From positions 186,001 to 250,000 of the forward strand of contig NZ_JBFDAE010000005.1 of NCBI RefSeq assembly GCF_040720935.1: 64,000 nt of DNA, written 5' to 3'. This stretch comes from Jejuia sp040720935 (GTDB lineage: Bacteria; Bacteroidota; Bacteroidia; Flavobacteriales; Flavobacteriaceae). The notes under the pieces are model-generated. The model was given only the letters and a program-made list of their open reading frames with translations. It did no database searches and was not told the DNA's origin. Of this stretch, positions 54,468-62,715 are shown in pieces (position 1 is the first letter of the stretch; the number at the start of each line of letters is the position of its first letter). Both the position numbers and the translations under genes were made by a program.

Positions 54468-54605
54468 TAAATACTCGTTTTTCTTTTTTTTGGAGTTTAG
54501 TATCTGCTTTTTGGAATTTTAATGCTTTATGGCTTCACTCCTGGCTAGTTTGTTGTATGCCATTTTTTAAGTTGAACAGGTATTGTAAATCAACTAATTA
54601 AAAAC

Positions 54606-54636
54606 TTTGCTGGGATGTAAAAATATACTAATTTTG
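54606..54636 (+). promoter_or_regulatory. tig: Promoter for tig
   Basis: TTTG at 54606-54609 and TAATTTTG at 54629-54636 with a 19-base spacer match the Bacteroidota consensus fully. The leader would be about 140 bases long. Confidence 0.65.
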
Positions 54637-54643
54637 CATCCCA
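54611..54643. promoter_or_regulatory. 33-bp imperfect palindrome over the tig -7 box
   Basis: TGGGATG (54611-54617) and CATCCCA (54637-54643) are perfect arms. Inside them AAAA/TTTT also pair, leaving few mismatches around the centre at 54627. It covers the spacer and the -7 box and ends near the expected transcription start. It could be an operator. Confidence 0.5.
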
Positions 54644-54697
54644 ATTTTAATATTGAATAATGCTTCAAATTTTTTCGAAGTTACAATTGAAATTGTC

Positions 54698-54717
54698 ATT
54701 CCCATAAAAACGGGAAT
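54698..54717. repeat. Dispersed hairpin (TGTC-ATTCCC...GGGAAT-CT) in the tig leader
   Basis: ATTCCC (54698-54703) and GGGAAT (54712-54717), with the TGTCATT...AATCT frame seen elsewhere. Confidence 0.5.
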
Positions 54718-54779
54718 CTAGTATATAAGGTTACAAAACCTATTGTTAAACGCCTTACTAAAGGCTTATATCATTCAAA

Positions 54780-56108
54780 ATGAATATTACAAGAGAAAAC
54801 GTAGATGCATTAAATGCGGTAGTAAAGGTAGATATCGCTAAAGAAGATTACAGCGATACAGTAGAAAAAATCTTATCAGATTACCGTAAAACAGCAAATA
54901 TCCCGGGATTTAGAAAAGGACATGTACCAATGGGAATGGTTAAAAAACAATACGGCAAAGCTGTTTTGGTTGATGAGGTTAACAAGTTGTTACAAGATGC
55001 GTTAAATAAATATTTAACAGAAGAGAAATTGGATGTCTTAGGACAGCCACTACCAAAAACCCAAGATGAAATAGATTGGGATTCTGATGGTTTTACCTTT
55101 GAATTTGAATTAGGATTAGCTCCAGAATTTGAAGTGAACCTTAAAAGCAAAAAATCAATTACGCATTATAATATCGTTGCCGATAAGAAAATGATTGATG
55201 AGCAAATAGAGCGCATCCAAAAGCAATATGGAAAGCTAGTGTCTCAAAATACTGTTGAAAAAGACAGCGAGATTACTGGAACTTATACAAATGAAGAAGA
55301 GGAAATTGATAATACCGTAACTTTAACTTTAGACAAGTTTAAAGGTAAAGCAACTGCAAAACAATTTGTTGGAGCTAAGGTTGGTGATGTTATCGCATTA
55401 AGTACAAAAGGGCTTTATGAAGATGACCACGAGTTAATGCATGCTTTAAAAGTGGAGCACGATAGAGCTCACGGTTTAGATATTGAAGTGTCTTTTACAA
55501 TTACAGAAATCAATAAGCGCGAATTGGCCGATTTAGATCAAGAATTGTTTGATAAATTATTTGGTAAAGGTGAAGTGACTTCAGTTTCAGAATTAAGGGA
55601 TAAGATTAAAGAAGATGCTGAAAAGCAGTTCAAACAACAGTCTGATCAAAAATTATTGAATGATGTTACAGAGCATTTAGTTGAGAACACAAAATTTGAT
55701 TTACCTGCTGAATTCTTAACAAAGTGGATGCAAACCGCTGGCGAGCAAGAGATGGATGAAGCCCAAGCAAAAGAGGAATACGAAAAGTCTGAAAAAAGCC
55801 TGCGTTACCAATTAATTGAAGGAAAATTAATTGAAGGTCACGATATTCAAGTGACTATAGATGATATTAAAGATCATGCCAAGGAAATGATAAAAGGGCA
55901 AATGGCACAGTTTGGTCAAATGAATCCTTCAGATGAAGAACTTGACGGAATAGCTGCTCGTGTTTTAGGAAACCAAGAAGAAGCACGTAGAATCTCAGAA
56001 CAATTGATAAGCCAAAAATTAATCGCCTTATACAAAGAAAAAGCAAACTTAAAAGTAAAGGAAATGAGTTACGAAAAGTTTGTTAAAGAAGTGTATGGCG
56101 ATAAGTAA
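54780..56108 (+). CDS. tig: Trigger factor
   Basis: This ribosome-bound chaperone helps nascent chains fold. The 442-residue protein has the ribosome-binding N-domain with NIPGFRKGHVPMGMVKKQYG (signature GFRKG near residues 41-45). A middle region is where the FKBP domain normally lies, here with weak FKBP features, as is common in Bacteroidota. The helical C-domain follows from about 245 (ELADLDQELFDKLFGKGEV). The gene precedes clpP and clpX, a widely conserved order, and ends in a strong terminator. Confidence 0.95.
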   Translation: MNITRENVDALNAVVKVDIAKEDYSDTVEKILSDYRKTANIPGFRKGHVPMGMVKKQYGKAVLVDEVNKLLQDALNKYLTEEKLDVLGQPLPKTQDEIDWDSDGFTFEFELGLAPEFEVNLKSKKSITHYNIVADKKMIDEQIERIQKQYGKLVSQNTVEKDSEITGTYTNEEEEIDNTVTLTLDKFKGKATAKQFVGAKVGDVIALSTKGLYEDDHELMHALKVEHDRAHGLDIEVSFTITEINKRELADLDQELFDKLFGKGEVTSVSELRDKIKEDAEKQFKQQSDQKLLNDVTEHLVENTKFDLPAEFLTKWMQTAGEQEMDEAQAKEEYEKSEKSLRYQLIEGKLIEGHDIQVTIDDIKDHAKEMIKGQMAQFGQMNPSDEELDGIAARVLGNQEEARRISEQLISQKLIALYKEKANLKVKEMSYEKFVKEVYGDK

Positions 56109-56131
56109 TCAAATAATAATTCATTATATTT

Positions 56132-56166
56132 ATGCGCTTAAATCACTATGATTTAAGCGCATTTTT
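56132..56166 (+). terminator. Intrinsic terminator after tig
   Basis: ATGCGCTTAAATCA (56132-56145) and TGATTTAAGCGCAT (56149-56162) form a perfect 14-bp stem with a CTA loop, followed by TTTTT. Confidence 0.92.
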
Positions 56167-56251
56167 GTCCGCTAATAGTTTATTTAAAACATGAAATTTA
56201 ATTCACCTTATTGTAAATCAGGGTGATAATCAAAAAAATATAGAACCTACT

Positions 56252-56926
56252 ATGGATTACGGTAAAGAATTTGAAAAATTCGCAATTAAAGATCAAGGCA
56301 TCAGTAGCACATACTACAATAAAATTATTAGTAGCATGTACCCAACTAACTTAACACCAAACATTATTGAAGAACGCCAGATGAACATCGCTATTTTTGA
56401 TGTGTTTTCTCGTTTAATGATGGATCGTATTATCTTTCTTGGCACAGGAATCAACGATCAGGTGGCTAATATCATTCAAGCACAATTGTTGTTTTTAGAA
56501 AGTACTGATGCTAATAAAGACATTCAAATATATATCAATTCACCAGGAGGTAGTGTTTACGCTGGTTTAGGTATTTACGATACCATGCAGTTTATCAAGC
56601 CCGACGTAGCAACAATTTGTACGGGTATGGCAGCATCAATGGGTGCGGTTTTATTGTGTGCCGGCACAAAAGGAAAACGTAGTGGTTTAACACATTCTCG
56701 TGTCATGATTCACCAACCAATGGGAGGTGCACAAGGTCAGGCAAGTGATATAGAAATTACTGCAAAGGAAATCATGACGTTAAAAGAAGAGCTTTATAAA
56801 ATAATTAGTAAGCATTCGGGTCAGGACTACGACAAAGTATATGAAGATAGTGATAGAGACTACTGGATGAAGTCTGATAAGGCCAAGGAATACGGCATGA
56901 TAGACGAGATTTTAGCTCGCAAATAA
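56252..56926 (+). CDS. clpP: ATP-dependent Clp protease proteolytic subunit
   Basis: The 224-residue serine protease subunit forms the tetradecameric chamber that works with ClpX. The catalytic serine is S129 in CTGMAASMGAVLL and the histidine is H154 in RVMIHQPMGG. The acid is expected in the DSDRDYWM region. The N-terminal 35 residues (IKDQGISSTYYNKIISSMYP) are longer than the enterobacterial propeptide and may be processed. It is followed by clpX after 74 bases. Confidence 0.96.
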   Translation: MDYGKEFEKFAIKDQGISSTYYNKIISSMYPTNLTPNIIEERQMNIAIFDVFSRLMMDRIIFLGTGINDQVANIIQAQLLFLESTDANKDIQIYINSPGGSVYAGLGIYDTMQFIKPDVATICTGMAASMGAVLLCAGTKGKRSGLTHSRVMIHQPMGGAQGQASDIEITAKEIMTLKEELYKIISKHSGQDYDKVYEDSDRDYWMKSDKAKEYGMIDEILARK

Positions 56927-56964
56927 TTTTTTTGTACTTTTATAAGTCCAAATAGCAAAAATGT

Positions 56965-56981
56965 AAGTAGTAAAACTACTT
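56965..56981. promoter_or_regulatory. Small hairpin in the clpP-clpX gap
   Basis: AAGTAGT-AAA-ACTACTT, a perfect 7-bp stem, 19 bases before the clpX ATG. It may affect clpX translation or mRNA ends. Confidence 0.35.
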
Positions 56982-57000
56982 CCCTAAAATATAATGATTA

Positions 57001-58233
57001 ATGGCAAAAGAAGAATTAGAATGCTCGTTTTGTGGCAGGAAAAAACCGGAAACCAACTTGTTGATTGCGGGTCTAGACGCTCATATTTGCGATAGATGTA
57101 TTGAGCAAGCGCACGGTATTGTTTTGGAGGAATCCAAGCAAAGCGATAGCAACGATTTATCTGCAGAATTAAAGCTTAGAAAGCCACAACAAATTAAATC
57201 TTTTCTTGATGAATATATCATCGGGCAGGAAATGACCAAAAAGGTCATGTCTGTTGCGGTTTATAATCATTATAAACGTTTATTGCAAGTGCCTTCCAAT
57301 GATGATATTGAGATTCAAAAAAGTAATATCATTATGGTTGGGCAAACTGGTACAGGTAAAACCTTAATGGCAAAAACCATTGCTAGAATGTTGAATGTTC
57401 CTCTTGCTATTGTAGATGCTACTGTTTTAACAGAAGCAGGATATGTTGGTGAAGATGTAGAAAGCATTTTAACACGTTTATTACAAGCTGCAGATTATAA
57501 TTTAGAAAAAGCCGAAAAAGGTATCGTCTTTATTGATGAAATTGATAAGATTGCCAGAAAAAGTGATAATCCATCCATTACCCGTGATGTTTCAGGAGAA
57601 GGTGTGCAACAAGCTTTATTAAAACTTTTGGAAGGTACCGTAGTAAATGTACCGCCAAAGGGAGGAAGAAAACATCCTGATCAAAAATTCATTGAAGTGA
57701 ACACCGAAAATATATTATTTATCGCTGGTGGTGCTTTTGATGGTATCGAGCGTGTGATTTCAAAGCGTTTAAACATGAAGGCAGTAGGTTATGCCGCATC
57801 TATGTCTGATGATGTTGTAGATCAACAAAATTTACTGCAATACATCATTCCGAAGGATTTAAAGGATTTTGGATTAATTCCAGAAATTATCGGAAGACTT
57901 CCAGTATTGACGTACATGGATCCACTAGATGCCAAAACATTAAGAGCCATTCTTACAGAACCTAAAAACGCCATTATTAAGCAGTATAAAAAACTGTTTT
58001 CTATGGACGATATCGAATTCACTATTACCGATGGCGCTCTTGAGTTTATTGTAGGTAAAGCAATTGAATATAAATTAGGGGCAAGAGGTTTGCGTTCTCT
58101 ATGTGAAGAAATTTTAACCGATGCCATGTTCGAATTACCAAGTAGCAATGATAAAAAATTGAATGTTACTAAAGTATATGCTGAAGATAAATTGTCTAAA
58201 ACAACACTCAAAAAATTGAAAGCGGTTTCTTAG
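57001..58233 (+). CDS. clpX: ATP-dependent Clp protease ATP-binding subunit ClpX
   Basis: ClpX is the AAA+ unfoldase that feeds substrates to ClpP. The 410-residue protein has the N-terminal zinc finger with cysteines 8, 11, 30 and 33 (CSFCGRKK, CDRC). Walker A is GQTGTGKT (114-121) and Walker B is GIVFIDEIDKIA. The pore loop GYVGEDVES, the IGF-loop region for ClpP docking and sensor motifs (LGARGLRS) are also present. It is complete and normal in length. Confidence 0.97.
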   Translation: MAKEELECSFCGRKKPETNLLIAGLDAHICDRCIEQAHGIVLEESKQSDSNDLSAELKLRKPQQIKSFLDEYIIGQEMTKKVMSVAVYNHYKRLLQVPSNDDIEIQKSNIIMVGQTGTGKTLMAKTIARMLNVPLAIVDATVLTEAGYVGEDVESILTRLLQAADYNLEKAEKGIVFIDEIDKIARKSDNPSITRDVSGEGVQQALLKLLEGTVVNVPPKGGRKHPDQKFIEVNTENILFIAGGAFDGIERVISKRLNMKAVGYAASMSDDVVDQQNLLQYIIPKDLKDFGLIPEIIGRLPVLTYMDPLDAKTLRAILTEPKNAIIKQYKKLFSMDDIEFTITDGALEFIVGKAIEYKLGARGLRSLCEEILTDAMFELPSSNDKKLNVTKVYAEDKLSKTTLKKLKAVS

Positions 58234-58260
58234 TTTTTTGAGTAAATAATTATAATAAAG

Positions 58261-58290
58261 AGCATTCTGTTTATTCAGAATGCTTTTTTT
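58261..58290 (+). terminator. Intrinsic terminator after clpX
   Basis: AGCATTCTG (58261-58269) pairs perfectly with CAGAATGCT (58276-58284), followed by seven T. A TATTTTTG -7-like box (58290-58297) starts at the end of the T run. Confidence 0.9.
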
Positions 58291-58323
58291 ATTTTTGAAA
58301 AGATTTTAAAATGTAATATTATT

Positions 58324-58950
58324 ATGTGCAGGTTTTTATGGAATATTTTCAGATTTAAAAAACCTAAAGTTGAGCAAGACCCTATGAAAAAGTTTTTAAT
58401 TGTTGGTTTAGGTAATATTGGCGAAAAGTACGCAGAGACACGTCATAATATCGGGTTTAAAATCTTAGATCATTTTGCCGAAAAAGAAGGGTTTTCTTTT
58501 GAAACACAGAAACTTGGAGATATTGCTACTTATAAATTAAAAGGAAGAACATTCGTTTTCTTAAAGCCAAGTACCTTTATGAATTTAAGCGGAAAAGCGA
58601 TTTTATATTGGATGACGAAGGAGAAAATTCCAATGGAAAACCTCCTGGTAATTACCGATGATTTAAATCTTCCATTTGGTAGTATTCGTTTAAAAATGAA
58701 AGGTAGTGATGGCGGACATAACGGGTTAAAAGATACTCAAGACAAATTGAATACTACTAAATATAACCGTTTCAGGTTTGGTATAAGTGATGCATTTGGC
58801 AAGGGAAGACAAATAGATTATGTTTTAGGCGAATGGACAGATGAAGAAAAAAAAACATTGCCAGAGCGCCTGGACACCTCTGTCGAACTCATTAAATCTT
58901 TTGTGCTTGCAGGGGTAAATACTACTATGAATGCTTTCAATGGGAAGTAA
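58324..58950 (+). CDS. pth: Aminoacyl-tRNA hydrolase (peptidyl-tRNA hydrolase)
   Basis: Pth releases tRNA from stalled peptidyl-tRNA. The family motif FLIVGLGNIGEKYAETRHNIGF (split here: GLGNIGEKY at 28-36, catalytic H41) and KPSTFMNLSG, VITDDLNLPFG and GSDGGHNGLK are complete. ATG 58324 gives 208 residues with a short basic extension (CRFLWNIFRFKKP). ATG 58384 would give the canonical 188 residues. Extensions of this kind occur in some flavobacteria, so both starts are possible. It is convergent with the protease gene, 17 bases away. Confidence 0.93.
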   Translation: MCRFLWNIFRFKKPKVEQDPMKKFLIVGLGNIGEKYAETRHNIGFKILDHFAEKEGFSFETQKLGDIATYKLKGRTFVFLKPSTFMNLSGKAILYWMTKEKIPMENLLVITDDLNLPFGSIRLKMKGSDGGHNGLKDTQDKLNTTKYNRFRFGISDAFGKGRQIDYVLGEWTDEEKKTLPERLDTSVELIKSFVLAGVNTTMNAFNGK

Positions 58951-58967
58951 TTTCAGAATACCCCCAC

Positions 58968-61709
58968 CTATTTCACAACTATTTTATGAGTATAAACTTT
59001 ATTGGTATCATACAAATTCAAAAAGTACATACCTCCCTGTAAATGGTTTAGATCAATACTTTTGGTAATTTTCGATGCGCCATTAAATGTTTCGGTATGG
59101 ATAAAACGTCCTTTCATATCAAAAACTTCAAGTTTTAGGTCACGTTCATCTGCACTAGTATTTAGTTTGATATTAAATACGCCGTCATTCGGATTTGGAA
59201 AAACACTAAAACCAACAAATGTATCTTCAATTAACTTAAAAGTAGTCGTGCAAAATTCTAAAGACCAATCGTTAAGCGTGCCCTCATCGCCTTCAAAATC
59301 ATCAAAAATTGAAATCGTCCAGTTGCCTTGATTATCTAATCCTTTAAAAGCACTCAAAGGTTCTAAAGGTATAAATGTTCCTGTGGTAGGCGAATTGCAA
59401 TCAACACTTGCTGCGTCATCATCAAAAGTAACATCAAGATTTTCGTAACCTGAATCGCGAAAGCAGTTTTCAGACCAAAGCACAGAAGAAATCGTTCCGT
59501 TAGGGTGTTGTAATGTAACTGTTAAATCACTAATAAAACTATGTGAAACATCAACATTGGCTCTTATACTGCTGATGGTGCCGGAGTTAGGGACATTAAT
59601 ACTATTGGATATTGTTTGGCCATCTAAAATCGATAAACCTAAATTTTCGCTAGATGCGTATTGTTCCTCACAGGTTGTTATAACCTCATAGCCAATTGCA
59701 AAATCAACAGTATTTACTGCGTAATAAATATTGCCAACAGGAACAATCATTATTCTACACATAGGTGCGGCTATATTTGGAACCAAAATATCTTCTTCTC
59801 CATCGTTTGGTGTATTAGTTATCAAAACAGTATCGAAAGTTAAACCAGCATCGGTTGATAATAAAATATTGACATTCGAGGTATTTATATCATTTGAATC
59901 CGTTCCAGCAACATCCCATGTAATCGTTTCAGTAGAGTTCTGCAACCAACTTATGTCATTTGTTGCTTGAGAAGTCACGGCAAATGGCCCAACAGGATTT
60001 GATGTATTACCACCTCTAACGTTTACTTGCATAGTATCATAACTAGATTGCCCAACGCTATTACTCATGGGGCTTCTATCTCTAACGGTCAATGCCCAGT
60101 TCAATGTTCTGGTTATGGTAGAAGCCGTCTCCCAATCGCTTCCCAATCCAGGATTGGTTTGGGTGATTTTACCGTTTAAAACGCTACTAAGCCTAGGGAT
60201 ATACCTGTCTGAAGACGTTGAGGGCGGTAACGATCTGTTCATGGAGCCATTACTTATAGTGGGGCCAAAATTAGTATTATCCACCCTCCCGTTATCTGTT
60301 TGTTCCCAACAATAGGTAAGCACATCACTACCATCAGCATCTGTAGCCATACCTTTTAATATGTATGGTGTTCCTGCCGGAATTATAAAATCGCTTCCAG
60401 CATTAGCACTAGGAGGGTTATTCGAGATGGCTTCAGTTGTTTGGCAACTTTTTGTGGCAATATTATCTAAAATTTGTTTGATACTATGAAAATGAAAATA
60501 AGGGTCGCTTTTGGTCGCTACATTATCTTCTCCTTGCAAGCCAGCATAAGCCATAACAGTTGTTCCGCTTCCAGGTTCAGAGTTTACGCCAGTACCTTCA
60601 GTATCAAATGCCCATGTGTGGTTAGCCCCCATTTGATGTCCAATTTCATGAATTACATAGTCAAGGTCAAAAGTATCACCTTCGGGTCTTGCGTCTGGTG
60701 GAGAAGTAAACCCCCTACCTTTAGAGCCGTTTTCACATACACAACCTATACAACCTGCAAAACCGCCGCCGCCATCATCACCAAATAAATGACCTATATC
60801 GTAAGCAGCATTTCCTATGGTAGATGTTAATGTGTTTTGTAGTTGCAAACTCCATCCATTGAGGTTGTCGAAGTTGTTTTCGTCGGTACCTTCGCCAGCA
60901 TCAGAATAAGGGTCGGTATCTGCATCTGTGTAAATTATTTCGGTGGCATCAATCAGTTCAAAAGTAATGGCCATATCTGCTTCAAAAATAGCATTTACCC
61001 GAGCTAATGTCGCATTTATTCCAGCTAGTGCGCCGCCAACAGTTCCGCCATGATATGCGGTATATTCTCCAGTAACCGATATGGCAATTCTAAACTTTTG
61101 AAGCGTTTTATTGTTCGCGCCGCCTTCGTCCAACAAAGTTATATTAGAGTTTTTGGAAGCTTGATGTTTTAAAGATTCCAAAGTGGAACATTTAAAGGCT
61201 TTATCTGCCTTCGTTTTATCTGCTTTTTGATACACTACATATTCACCGCTACCCTTTTTTAAGGGCTGCATAAAAACGTTGGGTTTATCTAAATAGGAAA
61301 TCATGGTTTGCACACCATTGGGAGATACGCTCATAGTTAATTGAGCTCCAGATCCATCAAGGGCGTAACCTTTGTAAGATTTTATGTTTGGAAATTTTGC
61401 AGCAAGCTTTGGAGAAAACACGGAAGATTCGGTAACGTTAAACGCTTTCATCGCTCCATTTTCATCAGGTATATTTAATATTCCAGAATTATTATTTTTT
61501 GAATACCTTGATATAGAGTTCAATTTCTGCTCGAATAACGACACATTCAAACTAAACGATGCTGTTTTGGAAGTATCTAAATTTAAATCGGAAATAGCTT
61601 TTAAATCCGTAGTGTTTTTTATAGGTTTCCATGCAGAATTTTGTCCGTTAAGAGAAAATACAAACAAAAATATTGTAAATGAAAAAACATAATGTAGTTT
61701 TGCTTTCAT
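58968..61709 (-). CDS. Secreted M12B-like zinc metalloprotease with P-domain and T9SS sorting domain
   Basis: From ATG 61709 the protein has 913 residues with a signal peptide (about 1-23). The frame extends up to 61736 without need. The zinc site HEIGHQMGANHTW (H354, E355, H358, H364) is the reprolysin-type HExxHxxGxxH. A propeptide of about 195 residues precedes the catalytic domain. After it come Ig/PKD-like stretches, a proprotein-convertase P-domain (about 705-825; ISDLTVTLQHPNGT) and a type A sorting domain (FSVFPNPNDGVFNIKL) ending in KIVVK. It should be exported by the T9SS as a surface or free protease. Confidence 0.93.
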   Translation of the reverse strand: MKAKLHYVFSFTIFLFVFSLNGQNSAWKPIKNTTDLKAISDLNLDTSKTASFSLNVSLFEQKLNSISRYSKNNNSGILNIPDENGAMKAFNVTESSVFSPKLAAKFPNIKSYKGYALDGSGAQLTMSVSPNGVQTMISYLDKPNVFMQPLKKGSGEYVVYQKADKTKADKAFKCSTLESLKHQASKNSNITLLDEGGANNKTLQKFRIAISVTGEYTAYHGGTVGGALAGINATLARVNAIFEADMAITFELIDATEIIYTDADTDPYSDAGEGTDENNFDNLNGWSLQLQNTLTSTIGNAAYDIGHLFGDDGGGGFAGCIGCVCENGSKGRGFTSPPDARPEGDTFDLDYVIHEIGHQMGANHTWAFDTEGTGVNSEPGSGTTVMAYAGLQGEDNVATKSDPYFHFHSIKQILDNIATKSCQTTEAISNNPPSANAGSDFIIPAGTPYILKGMATDADGSDVLTYCWEQTDNGRVDNTNFGPTISNGSMNRSLPPSTSSDRYIPRLSSVLNGKITQTNPGLGSDWETASTITRTLNWALTVRDRSPMSNSVGQSSYDTMQVNVRGGNTSNPVGPFAVTSQATNDISWLQNSTETITWDVAGTDSNDINTSNVNILLSTDAGLTFDTVLITNTPNDGEEDILVPNIAAPMCRIMIVPVGNIYYAVNTVDFAIGYEVITTCEEQYASSENLGLSILDGQTISNSINVPNSGTISSIRANVDVSHSFISDLTVTLQHPNGTISSVLWSENCFRDSGYENLDVTFDDDAASVDCNSPTTGTFIPLEPLSAFKGLDNQGNWTISIFDDFEGDEGTLNDWSLEFCTTTFKLIEDTFVGFSVFPNPNDGVFNIKLNTSADERDLKLEVFDMKGRFIHTETFNGASKITKSIDLNHLQGGMYFLNLYDTNKVYTHKIVVK

Positions 61710-61776
61710 AACGATTCTAGGGGCTTTTGGTAACAAATCTAGCTTATTTCGATTAAATTAACAATTTTAAGTATTT

Positions 61777-62715
61777 ATGGGTAAAACTATGAACATCGAA
61801 TCTTATACATCTAAAGGGCCTTCGGTTGTCACTATCGGTACTTTTGATGGCGTTCATATCGGACATCAAAAAATAGTGAACCGTCTCATAACGCTTGGAA
61901 CTAAAGAACGTTTAAATTCTGTAATTCTTACATTTTTTCCGCATCCAAGAATGGTTTTACAAAAAGATTCAGATATAAAGTTGATAAATACTATTGATGA
62001 ACGCAGTCAGATTCTAGAACGTTTAGGGTTGGATTACCTATTGATAAAGAAGTTTACCATAGATTTTTCTAGGCTTTCCGCCGAAGAGTTTGTGACTAAA
62101 GTTTTGGTAAATAGGCTGAATGCAAAAAAAATAATTATTGGTTACGATCATAGATTTGGTAGAAATAGAAATGCGGATATTAATGATTTAATAAAGTATG
62201 GAGAAGAATTTGGTTTTGAAGTTGAAGAAATTTCAGCACAAGATATCAACGATGTTGCCGTAAGCTCTACTAAAATTAGAAAGGCACTTCTAAATGGAGA
62301 TATTACTAAAGCCAATAAATATTTAGGCTATCCTTTTATGCTGACAGGCACCATTATAGAAGGTAAAGGTATTGGCAAGCAATTAGGTTATCCAACGGCA
62401 AATGTCAGTATAGAAGAAAGTTATAAACTCATTCCGAAACATGGTTCTTATATTGTGAAATCGGTTATTGACGGGAACACAGTTTTTGGCATGATGAATA
62501 TAGGGTTTAATCCAACTGTTAATGGGGTGAAGGAATCTATAGAAGTTCATTTCTTCAACTTTGATGCTTCTTTATATAACCAAAAAATTCAAATTGATAT
62601 TTTAGAGCGTATCCGAGACGAAGAGAAGTTTCAATCTATAGAAGATTTAAAATACCAATTGGAAAAAGACAAATCTTTTTCGCTAAATTTTATTAAAAAT
62701 TATCATGCTAAATAA
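61777..62715 (+). CDS. ribF: Bifunctional riboflavin kinase / FAD synthetase
   Basis: RibF converts riboflavin to FMN and FAD. The 312-residue protein has the N-terminal nucleotidyl-transferase domain (VTIGTFDGVHIGHQ with the HxGH motif, IIGYDHRFGRNR, SSTKIRKALLNGDI). The C-terminal kinase domain has GKGIGKQLGYPTANV and MMNIGFNPTV. The start is ATG 61777 or, less likely, ATG 61789. It is divergent from the protease gene, and its last 11 bases overlap the next gene. Confidence 0.96.
   Translation: MGKTMNIESYTSKGPSVVTIGTFDGVHIGHQKIVNRLITLGTKERLNSVILTFFPHPRMVLQKDSDIKLINTIDERSQILERLGLDYLLIKKFTIDFSRLSAEEFVTKVLVNRLNAKKIIIGYDHRFGRNRNADINDLIKYGEEFGFEVEEISAQDINDVAVSSTKIRKALLNGDITKANKYLGYPFMLTGTIIEGKGIGKQLGYPTANVSIEESYKLIPKHGSYIVKSVIDGNTVFGMMNIGFNPTVNGVKESIEVHFFNFDASLYNQKIQIDILERIRDEEKFQSIEDLKYQLEKDKSFSLNFIKNYHAK

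Larger units (their letters stand above)
54468..54779. other. Intergenic stretch upstream of the trigger-factor gene
   Basis: These 312 bases hold no gene. The left half is plain AT-rich DNA. The right half has the tig promoter within a palindrome (54606-54643) and a TGTCATT-type hairpin (54698-54717) in the presumed leader. Confidence 0.55.

Noticed and set aside
59002..61692. Several plus-strand open frames of 60-109 codons
   Set aside because: They are all shadows of the minus-strand metalloprotease gene.
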